Below are positions 15,564 through 23,724 of a DNA stretch of 64,000 nucleotides, piece after piece. The stretch comes from Petroclostridium sp. X23 (GTDB lineage Bacteria; Bacillota; Clostridia; SK-Y3). The stretch lies in the NCBI RefSeq assembly GCF_030013905.1, contig NZ_CP124862.1, positions 2,669,051-2,733,050 on the forward strand. Reading direction: 5' to 3'. The notes beneath the pieces are model-generated. The model did no database searches and was not told the origin of the DNA. It saw only the letters and a program-made list of their open reading frames with translations. A program made the position numbers and the translations under genes. Within the stretch, counting starts at the first letter, position 1. The number at the start of each line of letters is the position of its first letter.

Positions 15564-16118
15564 CTACAACCTGATATCAACATTCTTGCCTGCATATTTA
15601 AATTGAATGGATGCTTCTTGTTCCAGATATATATTTATTTCAGGACGTGAAGCTTGTATATCTACCTGACCCGGCTGATAATCGTATTGAACTGCACCGG
15701 GTTGGTAGTTAAACTTTATATCTCCTGTCACTTCTATTTTAGGTCTGCTTTTAGGTATAAACCCAATGTTAAATTGTTTTTCCGGATACGCGTCGCGTAC
15801 CGCCATGTTCGGAATAGGGTTACTGCCGTTTTCTATTGATGCCAGCGTATGTCCGTCTGCGACCGTTTTAGAAATATATTGCATCACCTGCTGTGATGCC
15901 AACTGAGATGCTTCCTTCAAAAGATCCATATTGTTCTTTAATCCAGCTTCCGCGAAACACTGATACTGGTCTATCTGCACTTTAGGAAGCTCTGACTCTA
16001 TCTCAACTTTAGCATTCTCTTGGCGTATATCTAATCTAGGAGGTGTTGATTTCATATTAAGCTGTGTATTTTTTGTTTCAATCCCTATTCGTGCATAGGT
16101 CTGGGTTATCTGCAGCAT
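15564..16118 (-). CDS. DUF6470 family flagellar protein (YviE-like)
   Basis: The 184-residue protein matches the YviE/DUF6470 family: it starts LQITQTYARIGIETKN, repeats short beta units (PPRLDIRQENAKVEIE; PGAVQYDYQPGQVDIQASRPEINI) and ends KYAGKNVDIRL. The family is encoded next to flgL and fliW in Bacillota; its job is unknown. The end is shared with YjfB-family proteins. GGGAGG precedes the ATG. It overlaps none of its neighbours and is 12 bp after flgL, in the same operon. Confidence 0.85.
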   Translation of the reverse strand: MLQITQTYARIGIETKNTQLNMKSTPPRLDIRQENAKVEIESELPKVQIDQYQCFAEAGLKNNMDLLKEASQLASQQVMQYISKTVADGHTLASIENGSNPIPNMAVRDAYPEKQFNIGFIPKSRPKIEVTGDIKFNYQPGAVQYDYQPGQVDIQASRPEINIYLEQEASIQFKYAGKNVDIRL

Positions 16119-16130
16119 AATATCCTCCCA

Positions 16131-18155
16131 CTACTTAATAAAGTCAACTAATGTTGGTTGGATCACTCTGGCACCGGTTGATAACGAAGCGCGATATACG
16201 CTTTCTTCCATTTGCAGGCGAATGATGACTTCCGCCATATCTGCATCTTCATTTTTACTCATAAGTCCGGTAAAACTAATGTTATCATCTTTTAACCTGT
16301 TATCTGTAAGTTCAATAAAATTCATTCTCCCGCCTACATCAGCTCTCACTTTAAGTAAGCGATTCATATCTTTATCCAAGTCGGCAAGCATATCGTCTAT
16401 CTCGAATTCATAGTTGGTAACAACTAAAGTTCCCGAATCATCCGTAATTGTCTTATACGATGTTTGTCCCTCCAGCGCCATCTCAAGTTTTGTAAAGGTT
16501 TCAAATAACCCTTCGGTACCTTGTCCAAATATATCTGTTCCTTCCACATTAATCTTGATATTGTTACCAACACCTATTTCGTACACAATTTCCTGTTTTT
16601 GATTGGTTGTTGATTGTGCTCCATCGGTAAAGCCTAGGGTAGTTAACGTATCCGGTTTTGAATCGCTTATTGTAAACTCCTGTCCGGCGGCAGCTTGTAT
16701 TTGAATAGTACCTCCTGCCCCTTCTGTTACGGTGAATACGCCCGGGTATGTACTGTTAAGCTGAGGTATGAGTACATCATTAATAATATTCTCCCCGGCT
16801 GCGGGAGTTTGTGAAGGCAGCTTATATGTAACACCATCCTGTAATTTTATGGTTGTAGGTGTACCCCCGTCTAACGTAATATTAAAAAACAGATCCGGTA
16901 CTGCAGCAGTAAAGGATGTGAAAGCCGAACTTTCAAGCATTCCGCTGCTGCTTTTCCCCCCACTGCTAAAACCTAGCGAAGATACATCAAAATCACCAGC
17001 ATTATTTACCTTAATATTTTCTCCCTGGAGCACTGTAAACTTTAATCGCCCATTCTCACTGCTTGCTTTGACTTTGTCAGGCCCGAAAGCGGTATCAAGC
17101 TGCAGATTCAACTCGGTTACCATAAAATCAAGATCATAATGAGTACCTTCTGTTAAACTTATGCGTTCTACAGTGCCATCTAGCGATATATCAAAATACA
17201 GATCGGGAGCCTGCGCGGTAAACTCTTCAAATTTCCCCATCATCAGTTCAGGCTGTCCATATACTTTATCCATATTCTCATTATAAAATATTTCATACAT
17301 CGCGTCGGTAACAGAACCGGAAACCGGCCCGCCAATGCCCGAAAACTTGCCTTTATAACTAAGTTTTTCCATTTCAGCCTCTACCACAGACTGCTCTTCG
17401 ATTTTCATAAAGTTCAACGCATTGATGCCCGGAGGTGTATCCGGACCAATGGTAATTTCTTGCGTACCTGCTTCCGCTGCAAAGGTTAAATATCCGGATG
17501 TATCAACAGTAGCTTTTATCTTGTCCGCGCCAAAAGCAGTATCCAGCTCCGGTTGCAATGCCGCTATAAAATCTGCCGGCGTACCGTAATCCGCGGTCAA
17601 TGTAATAGCCGTTTCAACACCATCTACATTTAAAACAAACTTTGATCCCGTTTCATCTCCTGACAAATCTATTGGCGCAATACTTTTTAGTGCCGGAGGA
17701 AGCGTGATCTTTTCAGCTTTATACGGTGGCTCATCTGTTTTAAAACCCGCAAAAACGTATCTTCCGGCATAAGCAGTATTACCGATTTCAACAATACTTT
17801 TTTTAAGCTGAGAAATTTCTTCTTTTATCTTTAATGTATCATCAACGCTTAACACACCATTTGATGCCTTCACTGTCAATTCCCGAACCCTTTGGATAAC
17901 ATCCCCCAAATTGCTTAAAGCACTTTCAGTTACTTCCGTCCACGATAACGCATCGCTGGTATTCTTTTGGAACTGCTCTATCTCAGAGACATCGGTCCGG
18001 AATTTCAACGCCCTTGAAGCAATAATAGGGTCATCAGAAGGCCTTGATATCTTCTTTCCCGTAGACATTTGCTGCTGCGCCTTTTCCATCCTGCCAAGAT
18101 TGTTATTTAAATTTATCATCATATTCCGAACCAGCATATTATTCGTGACTCTCAT
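16131..18155 (-). CDS. flgL: Flagellar hook-filament junction protein FlgL, enlarged
   Basis: The 674-residue FlgL (HAP3) has the usual ends: MRVTNNMLVRNMMINLNNNLGR, MSTGKKISRPSDDPIIASRAL and RVRELTVKASNG in the N-terminal D0/D1, and DADMAEVIIRLQMEESVYRASL at the C-terminus. Typical FlgL has 300-500 residues. The excess is three beta-rich modules, about 168-250, 313-397 and 415-509, each with D-L-x-F-x-I-x-L-D-G, LNxxLDTAFGxDKVKA-type helix and a strand ending in LGF. They resemble modules in FliC and FliD here. GGGAGGG sets the ATG at 18155; the earlier in-frame start adds ten unlikely residues. Confidence 0.94.
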   Translation of the reverse strand: MRVTNNMLVRNMMINLNNNLGRMEKAQQQMSTGKKISRPSDDPIIASRALKFRTDVSEIEQFQKNTSDALSWTEVTESALSNLGDVIQRVRELTVKASNGVLSVDDTLKIKEEISQLKKSIVEIGNTAYAGRYVFAGFKTDEPPYKAEKITLPPALKSIAPIDLSGDETGSKFVLNVDGVETAITLTADYGTPADFIAALQPELDTAFGADKIKATVDTSGYLTFAAEAGTQEITIGPDTPPGINALNFMKIEEQSVVEAEMEKLSYKGKFSGIGGPVSGSVTDAMYEIFYNENMDKVYGQPELMMGKFEEFTAQAPDLYFDISLDGTVERISLTEGTHYDLDFMVTELNLQLDTAFGPDKVKASSENGRLKFTVLQGENIKVNNAGDFDVSSLGFSSGGKSSSGMLESSAFTSFTAAVPDLFFNITLDGGTPTTIKLQDGVTYKLPSQTPAAGENIINDVLIPQLNSTYPGVFTVTEGAGGTIQIQAAAGQEFTISDSKPDTLTTLGFTDGAQSTTNQKQEIVYEIGVGNNIKINVEGTDIFGQGTEGLFETFTKLEMALEGQTSYKTITDDSGTLVVTNYEFEIDDMLADLDKDMNRLLKVRADVGGRMNFIELTDNRLKDDNISFTGLMSKNEDADMAEVIIRLQMEESVYRASLSTGARVIQPTLVDFIK

Positions 18156-18232
18156 CTTTACCCTCCCAAACTTCAAAGTCAACAATAATTATTTTTCATT
18201 AATCCAATTTTTTAATTGTCAATTGTTATTGG

Positions 18233-19750
18233 CTAAACTCCTACTCTATTAATTAACGTATCATAGATCTCATCCATCACCGTGATCATCTTTGCTGCTG
18301 CATTATAGGCGTGCTGATATTTTACCATATTTGCCATTTCTTCATCTACAGACACACCGGATAACGATAATCTCCGATTGTCGATCTGCTGTACAAGATT
18401 CTCCTGATTTCCCGAAACTCTTACTGCTTGTTGGGCGTCTACCCCTAACATCGCTACTAGTGATTTCATAAAGTCTTCCGGTGCACCTTCATTGAACATC
18501 TTGCTTTCGTGGCGTAGTTCCAGTAAACTTGCGATATTTCCGTTATTTCCTGCTTCTCCGCCTACAGATGCTGTAGCTATTTTATAAATATCACTCTCTA
18601 CATCCGAAGAGATAGAGATATTTGCTGCTGTGAGCTTATCGTAACCGTTTTCTACAAGTTGGGCAGAAGACTTGTTCTCATAAGAGAAAAATCTTACGCC
18701 AACAGAACCATCCAATCCCACACCTCCTGCATGTCCCGCATAGTGCTGTTCGCCATCTTTCAATATTCCTTCATTAAATGTTTTTGCAAAACTTTGTGCG
18801 AATTCATCCAGCTTTTCGAGGTAATAGGGTATTCCTTTATATTGTCCTGCTTCTCCATTTCCATCACGAACATCCAAATATCCTTTTAGTTCTCCACCCT
18901 TTGGAATCATCTCATTACCGCTCTTTGCCCACTGTATGCCATACATGCCGTCCCTATGGGAACCTTCATCGATTTCAAAAGTTTCCAATTCATATGTATC
19001 AAAATGATTAACAAGGTATGAGCCATTTATAGTTACTTGAAAGCGGCGGTCTTCCTTTCCGTTAGGCAACTTTCCGACAACAACTTCACTGGCCTGTATA
19101 TTAGCTAATTTAGACAGTTTGTCAAGAAGCAGCGTTCTTTGGTCTCTTAAGTCGTTAGCTGCATTACCGTCTAATTCGGACTTATAGATTTGTTCGTTCA
19201 AATCTTTTATTTGCCGGGTGTAAGAGTTTAATTCATCTACTTTAATTTTTAATGAATAATTATTGTCGTCTCGCATTTTTTGAAGATGGGCGGCTGTGCT
19301 GTTTAAATATTTGCATAATGATACACCTTTTTGTTTCACTGATGCTCGTGCCGCTTCACTACTGGGATCCTTTGATAGTTCCTGCAAGGATGCAAAAAAC
19401 TCGTCCATGACTGTTGTAAAACCGGTGTCGGACGGTTCATTAAAAATCGCTTCAAGATCCTCCATCGCATTGCTTTTGGTTTCCCATTCACCAAAAGAAA
19501 CATTCTCACTCCAGTATTTAAAATCCAAAAAGTCATCCCGAACGCGGTTTACTGCGGTAATCTCGGTACCGGTACCCACCATTCCCGTACCATCAAGCAG
19601 TCCGACCGGGCGCGTTGCTTTCTGTACCCCTACCTGTCGGGAATAGCCCGGTGTATTTACGTTATTAATATTATGGTTTGCGATATCCAATGATCTCTGA
19701 CTGGCAAACAACCCACTTATCGCAACATCTAATCCGAAAAAAGAACTCAT
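18233..19750 (-). CDS. flgK: Flagellar hook-associated protein FlgK, copy 1
   Basis: The 505-residue HAP1 has the N-terminal rod-hook motif (GLDVAISGLFASQRSLDIANHNINNVNTPGYSRQ, residues ~8-41), a central region with GNAANDLRDQRTLLLDKLSKLANI, and the C-terminal SGVSVDEEMANMVKYQHAYNAAAKMITVMDEIYDTLINRVG. FlgK joins hook to filament with FlgL. AGGAGAGA gives the ATG at 19750. It lies next to a second FlgK of similar length, which is unusual; both have intact ends. Confidence 0.93.
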   Translation of the reverse strand: MSSFFGLDVAISGLFASQRSLDIANHNINNVNTPGYSRQVGVQKATRPVGLLDGTGMVGTGTEITAVNRVRDDFLDFKYWSENVSFGEWETKSNAMEDLEAIFNEPSDTGFTTVMDEFFASLQELSKDPSSEAARASVKQKGVSLCKYLNSTAAHLQKMRDDNNYSLKIKVDELNSYTRQIKDLNEQIYKSELDGNAANDLRDQRTLLLDKLSKLANIQASEVVVGKLPNGKEDRRFQVTINGSYLVNHFDTYELETFEIDEGSHRDGMYGIQWAKSGNEMIPKGGELKGYLDVRDGNGEAGQYKGIPYYLEKLDEFAQSFAKTFNEGILKDGEQHYAGHAGGVGLDGSVGVRFFSYENKSSAQLVENGYDKLTAANISISSDVESDIYKIATASVGGEAGNNGNIASLLELRHESKMFNEGAPEDFMKSLVAMLGVDAQQAVRVSGNQENLVQQIDNRRLSLSGVSVDEEMANMVKYQHAYNAAAKMITVMDEIYDTLINRVGV

Positions 19751-19797
19751 ACTCACTCTCTCCTATATCTCTATATAAAATCTCAAGAAGAAAAAAA

Positions 19798-19825
19798 CAC
19801 TATTCACTATTCACTATTAATTATT
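19798..19825. repeat. Heptamer tandem array between the two flgK genes
   Basis: Three exact CACTATT units plus one AATTATT unit in 7-bp register fill the short gap between the two flgK copies. Confidence 0.8.
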
Positions 19826-19832
19826 GACTAAA

Positions 19833-21347
19833 TTACCTTCCCACAATTCCCATTCTATTTATAATCTGATCTATCATCGCATCTATAGTATTCATAACTC
19901 TCGAACTGGCATTATACGCATGCTGGAACTTCATCATATTCGTCACCTCTTCATCCATCGATACACCAGATATAGACTCTTTCTTATTCTGTATCTGACT
20001 CACAAGCACATTCTGGTTTTCAGTAACTCTTGCAGCTTCCTGCCCGGTGGTTCCTATCCACGTGATAATAGAACGGTAAAAATCATCAATCCCTACCGTC
20101 AGATTTGTTGTTCTGTACAGTTCATCACGGCGGAATTCCACTATTTTTTGAGCAATGGTGTTATCACCCTTTTCGCCTGTGGCAGACGATGCTATCAAAT
20201 CCAAATCGTTGAATTCGGGATTTACCTGGATATTTCCCATCTCAAAAGACAGTGAATCATCCATCTTAGTAAAGAAGTCAACCCCGGTACTGCCATCTAT
20301 ACCTACACCACTGTTATGAATCTCGTTAATCTTTCTGGCCATAAGGCTAACCATGGTATTAAGCCCTCTACGGATTTCCGGAATCAAACTATTGGAAGCA
20401 GGATCGAATTTATAGGTATCCGAAGCCGCATCGGCATCCACATCATCTGTTTCAATGACTGAGCCGTTTTCTACACTTCCTTTATACCCTGCTACATCCC
20501 CTCTTGCCTCTATCAAGCCGAATAGGGTACCGCTTGTCAACTGTACAATCTTATCTGACTTCTCCCATTTGGCCGTTACAAACATACTATTGTCTTTATT
20601 ATAATCCGCCTTGATGGTTTCGGTTTTTTCTCCATTAACGAGGTATACACCCCCTATGGAAACATAAACCATCCCGTTATTTCGCTCGGTGATATCCACA
20701 TTTGCCAGCTTACTTAACTTATCTAAAAGAAGGTTCCGCTCATCACGGTAATCATTCGCAACATCACGCGTCCCTTCATTTTCTATGATTTTTTTATTTA
20801 GCTTAGTAATTTGCTTAGCAGTATCATTGATTTCTTCTATTTTAAACTTGATTTCCGTGTTCAGATCTTCCTGGAGCTTATCTAATTGAGCCCCAATATG
20901 GTTTACGGCATCGGTGAAAGCAATTGCCCTTTGTCTCACCGTGGCTCTGACCGTAAGGCTATCCGGATCTTTCGTAAGTTCCTGCCATCCTTGGAAAAAC
21001 TGGTCAATCACTTGCTGCAGCCCTTCACCGGAAAGATCTCCGAAAATAGCTTCTACATCTTCTATGGTTTTATTTTTACTTTCCCAATATCCCAGAACCT
21101 TGCTTTCATCTCTATACATATTGTCAAGGAATTGATCTCGAATCTGCCGCGTCTGTTGTACATCGACGCCCAATCCTACTTGAAATTTTCCGTAACTTGC
21201 AGGATTATATTCACTCATAATGGTTTGCTGGCGAACATATCCTTCGGTATTGACATTTGATATATTGTGTCCTACTGTATTTAAAGATCGTTGACTTACA
21301 TACATCCCCGATCTTGCGATATCATAACTAGAAAAACTTGACCCCAT
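19833..21347 (-). CDS. flgK: Flagellar hook-associated protein FlgK, copy 2
   Basis: The 504-residue protein starts SSFSSYDIARSGMYVSQRSLNTVGHNISNVNTEGYVRQQ and ends SGVSMDEEVTNMMKFQHAYNASSRVMNTIDAMIDQIINRMGIVGR, so both FlgK end domains are complete. The middle (RDVANDYRDERNLLLDKLSKLANVDI) parallels copy 1. Overall the two are diverged rather than a recent duplication. GGGGG five bases ahead sets the ATG at 21347. It is the copy closer to flgN/flgM, the position of the sole flgK in Bacillus. Both could be assembled, or one could be used under particular conditions; this is inference. Confidence 0.92.
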   Translation of the reverse strand: MGSSFSSYDIARSGMYVSQRSLNTVGHNISNVNTEGYVRQQTIMSEYNPASYGKFQVGLGVDVQQTRQIRDQFLDNMYRDESKVLGYWESKNKTIEDVEAIFGDLSGEGLQQVIDQFFQGWQELTKDPDSLTVRATVRQRAIAFTDAVNHIGAQLDKLQEDLNTEIKFKIEEINDTAKQITKLNKKIIENEGTRDVANDYRDERNLLLDKLSKLANVDITERNNGMVYVSIGGVYLVNGEKTETIKADYNKDNSMFVTAKWEKSDKIVQLTSGTLFGLIEARGDVAGYKGSVENGSVIETDDVDADAASDTYKFDPASNSLIPEIRRGLNTMVSLMARKINEIHNSGVGIDGSTGVDFFTKMDDSLSFEMGNIQVNPEFNDLDLIASSATGEKGDNTIAQKIVEFRRDELYRTTNLTVGIDDFYRSIITWIGTTGQEAARVTENQNVLVSQIQNKKESISGVSMDEEVTNMMKFQHAYNASSRVMNTIDAMIDQIINRMGIVGR

Positions 21348-21360
21348 AGCAACCCCCAAT

Positions 21361-21424
21361 GAATAGTTAATAATGAATAATTAATAGTGAATAGTGAATA
21401 GTGAATAGTGAATAGTGAATAATT
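21361..21424. repeat. Heptamer tandem array upstream of flgK copy 2
   Basis: About nine units run in exact 7-bp register: degenerate TAATAAT/GAATAAT/TAATAGT units and then five perfect AGTGAAT units. It lies between the FlgN-like gene and flgK inside the operon. Confidence 0.85.
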
Positions 21425-21470
21425 ATAATAAAGAAATTCAAACGACACTATCATTTGTTACTATTAATAT

Positions 21471-21971
21471 TTATAATTTTATGTCAAACAGGTTTTTACC
21501 GCCTTTTGTTTCTCTTGCAGTTCCTTTGCCTTCATAGTTGTTTCCCGCCGCCGATGTACCGGCGATTACATTCATGGAAAACTCAATATATTCTAAAGAT
21601 TGTTTGATAAGCTTTGCGTTTAGTTGATTGGTATCTTTTAATTCTTCGAGAATTTCCAGCATTCTTTGTTCAAAGCTTTTAAGTTTTTTTTGCTGTACCT
21701 CATCCATATATCCCATCAAGGTAGATATTGTAATATCTTGTTTACCCAAATTTAATTTTTCCGCAAGATGCTCGGCAATCGTTCCCCGCAGCTGTTCCAA
21801 CCGTCCGACTTGCATCACTAATGCTTGTTCCAGTTTCACAACGTTTTCAAGCTCTGTCACCTTACCCGAAACCACCAGTTCAGTTTTATCTTTTGACAGC
21901 TTTAAAATTTTCCCATATACCCGTTCCTGCTGCTCAAGAATATCGAATAACTCCTTGATCATATCTTCCAT
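21471..21971 (-). CDS. flgN: FlgN-family chaperone (YvyG-like)
   Basis: The 166-residue helical protein (IKELFDILEQQERVYGKILKLSKDKTELVVSGKVTELENVVKLEQALVMQVGRLE) shows the FlgN pattern of two long helices with a Q-x-L-x-x-x-x-x-LE-x-E-Q-x-x-x-x-Q-x-x-x-LE spacing. FlgN binds FlgK and FlgL before export and sits between flgM and flgK in Bacillus (yvyG). The C-terminal ~35 residues are disordered and basic, the expected cargo-binding end. GGTGG six bases upstream chooses the ATG at 21971. Confidence 0.82.
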   Translation of the reverse strand: MEDMIKELFDILEQQERVYGKILKLSKDKTELVVSGKVTELENVVKLEQALVMQVGRLEQLRGTIAEHLAEKLNLGKQDITISTLMGYMDEVQQKKLKSFEQRMLEILEELKDTNQLNAKLIKQSLEYIEFSMNVIAGTSAAGNNYEGKGTARETKGGKNLFDIKL

Positions 21972-22005
21972 ACTAATCCACCGCACCTTTACTTATCACA
22001 ACTTA

Positions 22006-22293
22006 TTATATCTTCTTATCAATGATTTTCTGCGCCATCTTATCCGCTACGTCCGCACCGGATACGTTATATGTCCCGCCGGCGTATTGCCTCTCCAATT
22101 CGCTGATCTTTTCTTTACGGATATCCGACACCTGATGAACCGCTTTAAAAGCCACTTGGTAGTCCTTTGCCTGATTGGATAATGTCATCGTATCTTTTTT
22201 GCTTTCAACTCCCGAAGCACTATTTATTTTAGAAATCTTCTTATCTTTATTGTATACGCCCATAATTCTGGAAAAGTCACCCGGTATGCGCAT
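22006..22293 (-). CDS. flgM: Anti-sigma-D factor FlgM
   Basis: The 95-residue protein matches FlgM: MRIPGDFSRIMGVY at the start and DTMTLSNQAKDYQVAFKAVHQVSDIRKEKISELERQYAGGTYNVSGADVADKMAQKIID, the sigma-28-binding region. FlgM holds sigma-D inactive until the hook is built. AAGGTG precedes the ATG. A very good sigma-D-type promoter lies about 40 bp upstream, so FlgM is probably part of its own feedback loop. It starts the flgM-flgN-flgK-flgK-flgL-yviE-fliW-csrA run. Confidence 0.93.
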   Translation of the reverse strand: MRIPGDFSRIMGVYNKDKKISKINSASGVESKKDTMTLSNQAKDYQVAFKAVHQVSDIRKEKISELERQYAGGTYNVSGADVADKMAQKIIDKKI

Positions 22294-22332
22294 AGTCCTA
22301 CACCTTCTTTTTGATTTTTTATGCTATTATTA

Positions 22333-22360
22333 TTATCGACAATAAACAGAAGATAATTTA
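22333..22360 (-). promoter_or_regulatory. Sigma-D-type promoter for flgM and the flgK-csrA operon
   Basis: TAAATTAT (22353-22360) and GTCGATAA (22333-22340) are 12 bases apart; the -10 matches GCCGATAA at seven of eight positions. It is the best of the three sigma-D matches here. Confidence 0.78.
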
Positions 22361-22372
22361 TACCATTATTGA

Positions 22373-22400
22373 TAAAAAAAAAGAAAAGCCTGCGCTTTTC
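22373..22400 (-). terminator. Terminator after yvyF
   Basis: GAAAAGC and GCTTTTC arms (22383-22400) close a four-base loop and are followed on the minus strand by nine T. It separates comFC-yvyF from the flgM promoter. Confidence 0.85.
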
Positions 22401-22411
22401 CCTTTTCTTGT

Positions 22412-22843
22412 TTACCCTCTAATATTATCTTTTCTCAAGAAACGCATTTTTGCTGTTTTTTTGCTTGCGTCCCCATCAGAATGAATATGTTCTTTATTCG
22501 CTGCCTTGTTGGATACGCCCTTAAGGTCATTCATCAGCTCTATGGTACATGCTTCACAGTATTGACCACTCTTTATAGAAGCTCCGCACCGTTCACACTG
22601 CAATACGAAATTTCCATCCTCAATAATTTCGATTCGTCCTTCTTTTAAAAACCGCTTTATTTTACTGATTGAAACATCCAACACTTCCGATATTTCCGTC
22701 ATTGTAGCGCCGCGGTGTTCATACAGGTATTCTTTAACCCTTTTATAATCTTCTTCATCCTGCTGACGACAGTCAGCACATAGAGGCGGACCCGATAAAT
22801 GACTAAACAATTTTCCACACCTTGCACAATTCTTTGCATACAT
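22412..22843 (-). CDS. yvyF: TIGR03826/YvyF family flagellar operon protein
   Basis: The 143-residue protein has an N-terminal zinc-ribbon (NCARCGKLFSHLSGPPLCADC), a winged-helix-like middle (VKEYLYEHRGATMTEISEVLDVSISKIKRFLKEGRIEI) and a second Cys set (QCERCGAS and YCEACT). This is the YvyF layout. GGAGGG before the third codon of the longer frame makes the ATG at 22843 the likely start. It follows comFC and precedes flgM, the Bacillus order. Function is not established; the HTH suggests regulation. Confidence 0.85.
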   Translation of the reverse strand: MYAKNCARCGKLFSHLSGPPLCADCRQQDEEDYKRVKEYLYEHRGATMTEISEVLDVSISKIKRFLKEGRIEIIEDGNFVLQCERCGASIKSGQYCEACTIELMNDLKGVSNKAANKEHIHSDGDASKKTAKMRFLRKDNIRG

Positions 22844-22858
22844 GAGCATCCCTCCACA

Positions 22859-23608
22859 CTAATATATACCCTTACCTATAGCAGCAGTAACAACATAGAT
22901 TTCTTTTGCACCCGCTTTTTTCAATAATCTTGAGCATTCATTGACTGTTCTTCCTGTCGTATATATATCATCTACCAATAATATGATCATATCTTTTATT
23001 GAATATTTATCATTCACCATAAAAGCATTTTTTATATTACGCTGTCTTTCACCTCGGTTCAGTGTGCTTTGAGGTGGTGTATCCTTTACCTTCCACAAAA
23101 CGTTCTCGCTTATGGGAAAGCTTAGCTCTTCTGCTATCACACTGCACAGCAGCTTAGATTGATTATACCCTCTTTGTGCTAATCTTTTTTTCGACAGCGG
23201 TATATAGGTAATTATATCAAATTTCGGCAAACTTGTCATTTGTTTTATTTTATCTGCCATTAATATGCCAAGTGTTCTTGCATAGCGCTTTTTATTATAA
23301 AATTTCAGCTTCATGATGGCTTGCCGCACAATCCCTTTATATTCATAAACAGGGAGGTTTTGAATAAAATACAGCGTGGTTTTTCTGCAATCCAGGCACT
23401 GCTCAGGCCCATAGGGTGTTTCCATTGGCTGTCCGCACGTTTCACATACCTTTCCGCCCACCATAGGCATCTTCTCATAACAAATATCGCATATTTCCAA
23501 CTTTGTGCCTACAGGCAACACAATCCCACAGAAGATACATCTGGGCGGATAAAGCAAGTCCAATATATAGCTTGTAACACGCTTAAAATATGATTTAAAA
23601 CCATCCAT
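22859..23608 (-). CDS. comFC: ComF family amidophosphoribosyltransferase-like protein
   Basis: The 249-residue protein has an N-terminal four-Cys zinc finger (LLYPPRCIFCG, EICDICYEKMP, CETCGQP, CLDCRK) and a C-terminal PRTase domain with the PRPP loop ILLVDDIYTTGRTVNECS. ComFC is needed for DNA uptake in naturally competent bacteria, probably at the single-strand DNA handling stage; no comFA gene is adjacent. GAGGT precedes the ATG. It starts the comFC-yvyF pair before the flagellar operon. Confidence 0.9.
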   Translation of the reverse strand: MDGFKSYFKRVTSYILDLLYPPRCIFCGIVLPVGTKLEICDICYEKMPMVGGKVCETCGQPMETPYGPEQCLDCRKTTLYFIQNLPVYEYKGIVRQAIMKLKFYNKKRYARTLGILMADKIKQMTSLPKFDIITYIPLSKKRLAQRGYNQSKLLCSVIAEELSFPISENVLWKVKDTPPQSTLNRGERQRNIKNAFMVNDKYSIKDMIILLVDDIYTTGRTVNECSRLLKKAGAKEIYVVTAAIGKGIY

Positions 23609-23656
23609 GATGTCATACCTCAGCTAAAATGTAAATCTATAATCATTCCCTGCAAC

Positions 23657-23682
23657 GGAACGCCACAGGGGGCGTTCCCTAC
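23657..23682. repeat. GTAGGG-type hairpin repeat
   Basis: Minus strand: GTAGGGAACGCC, loop, GGCGTTCC. It has the same head as the other copies but the stem sequence is different and still paired. Confidence 0.55.
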
Positions 23683-23724
23683 GCAACACGAGTAGACTCC
23701 GATACTCGCTCAATTTCCCGGATT

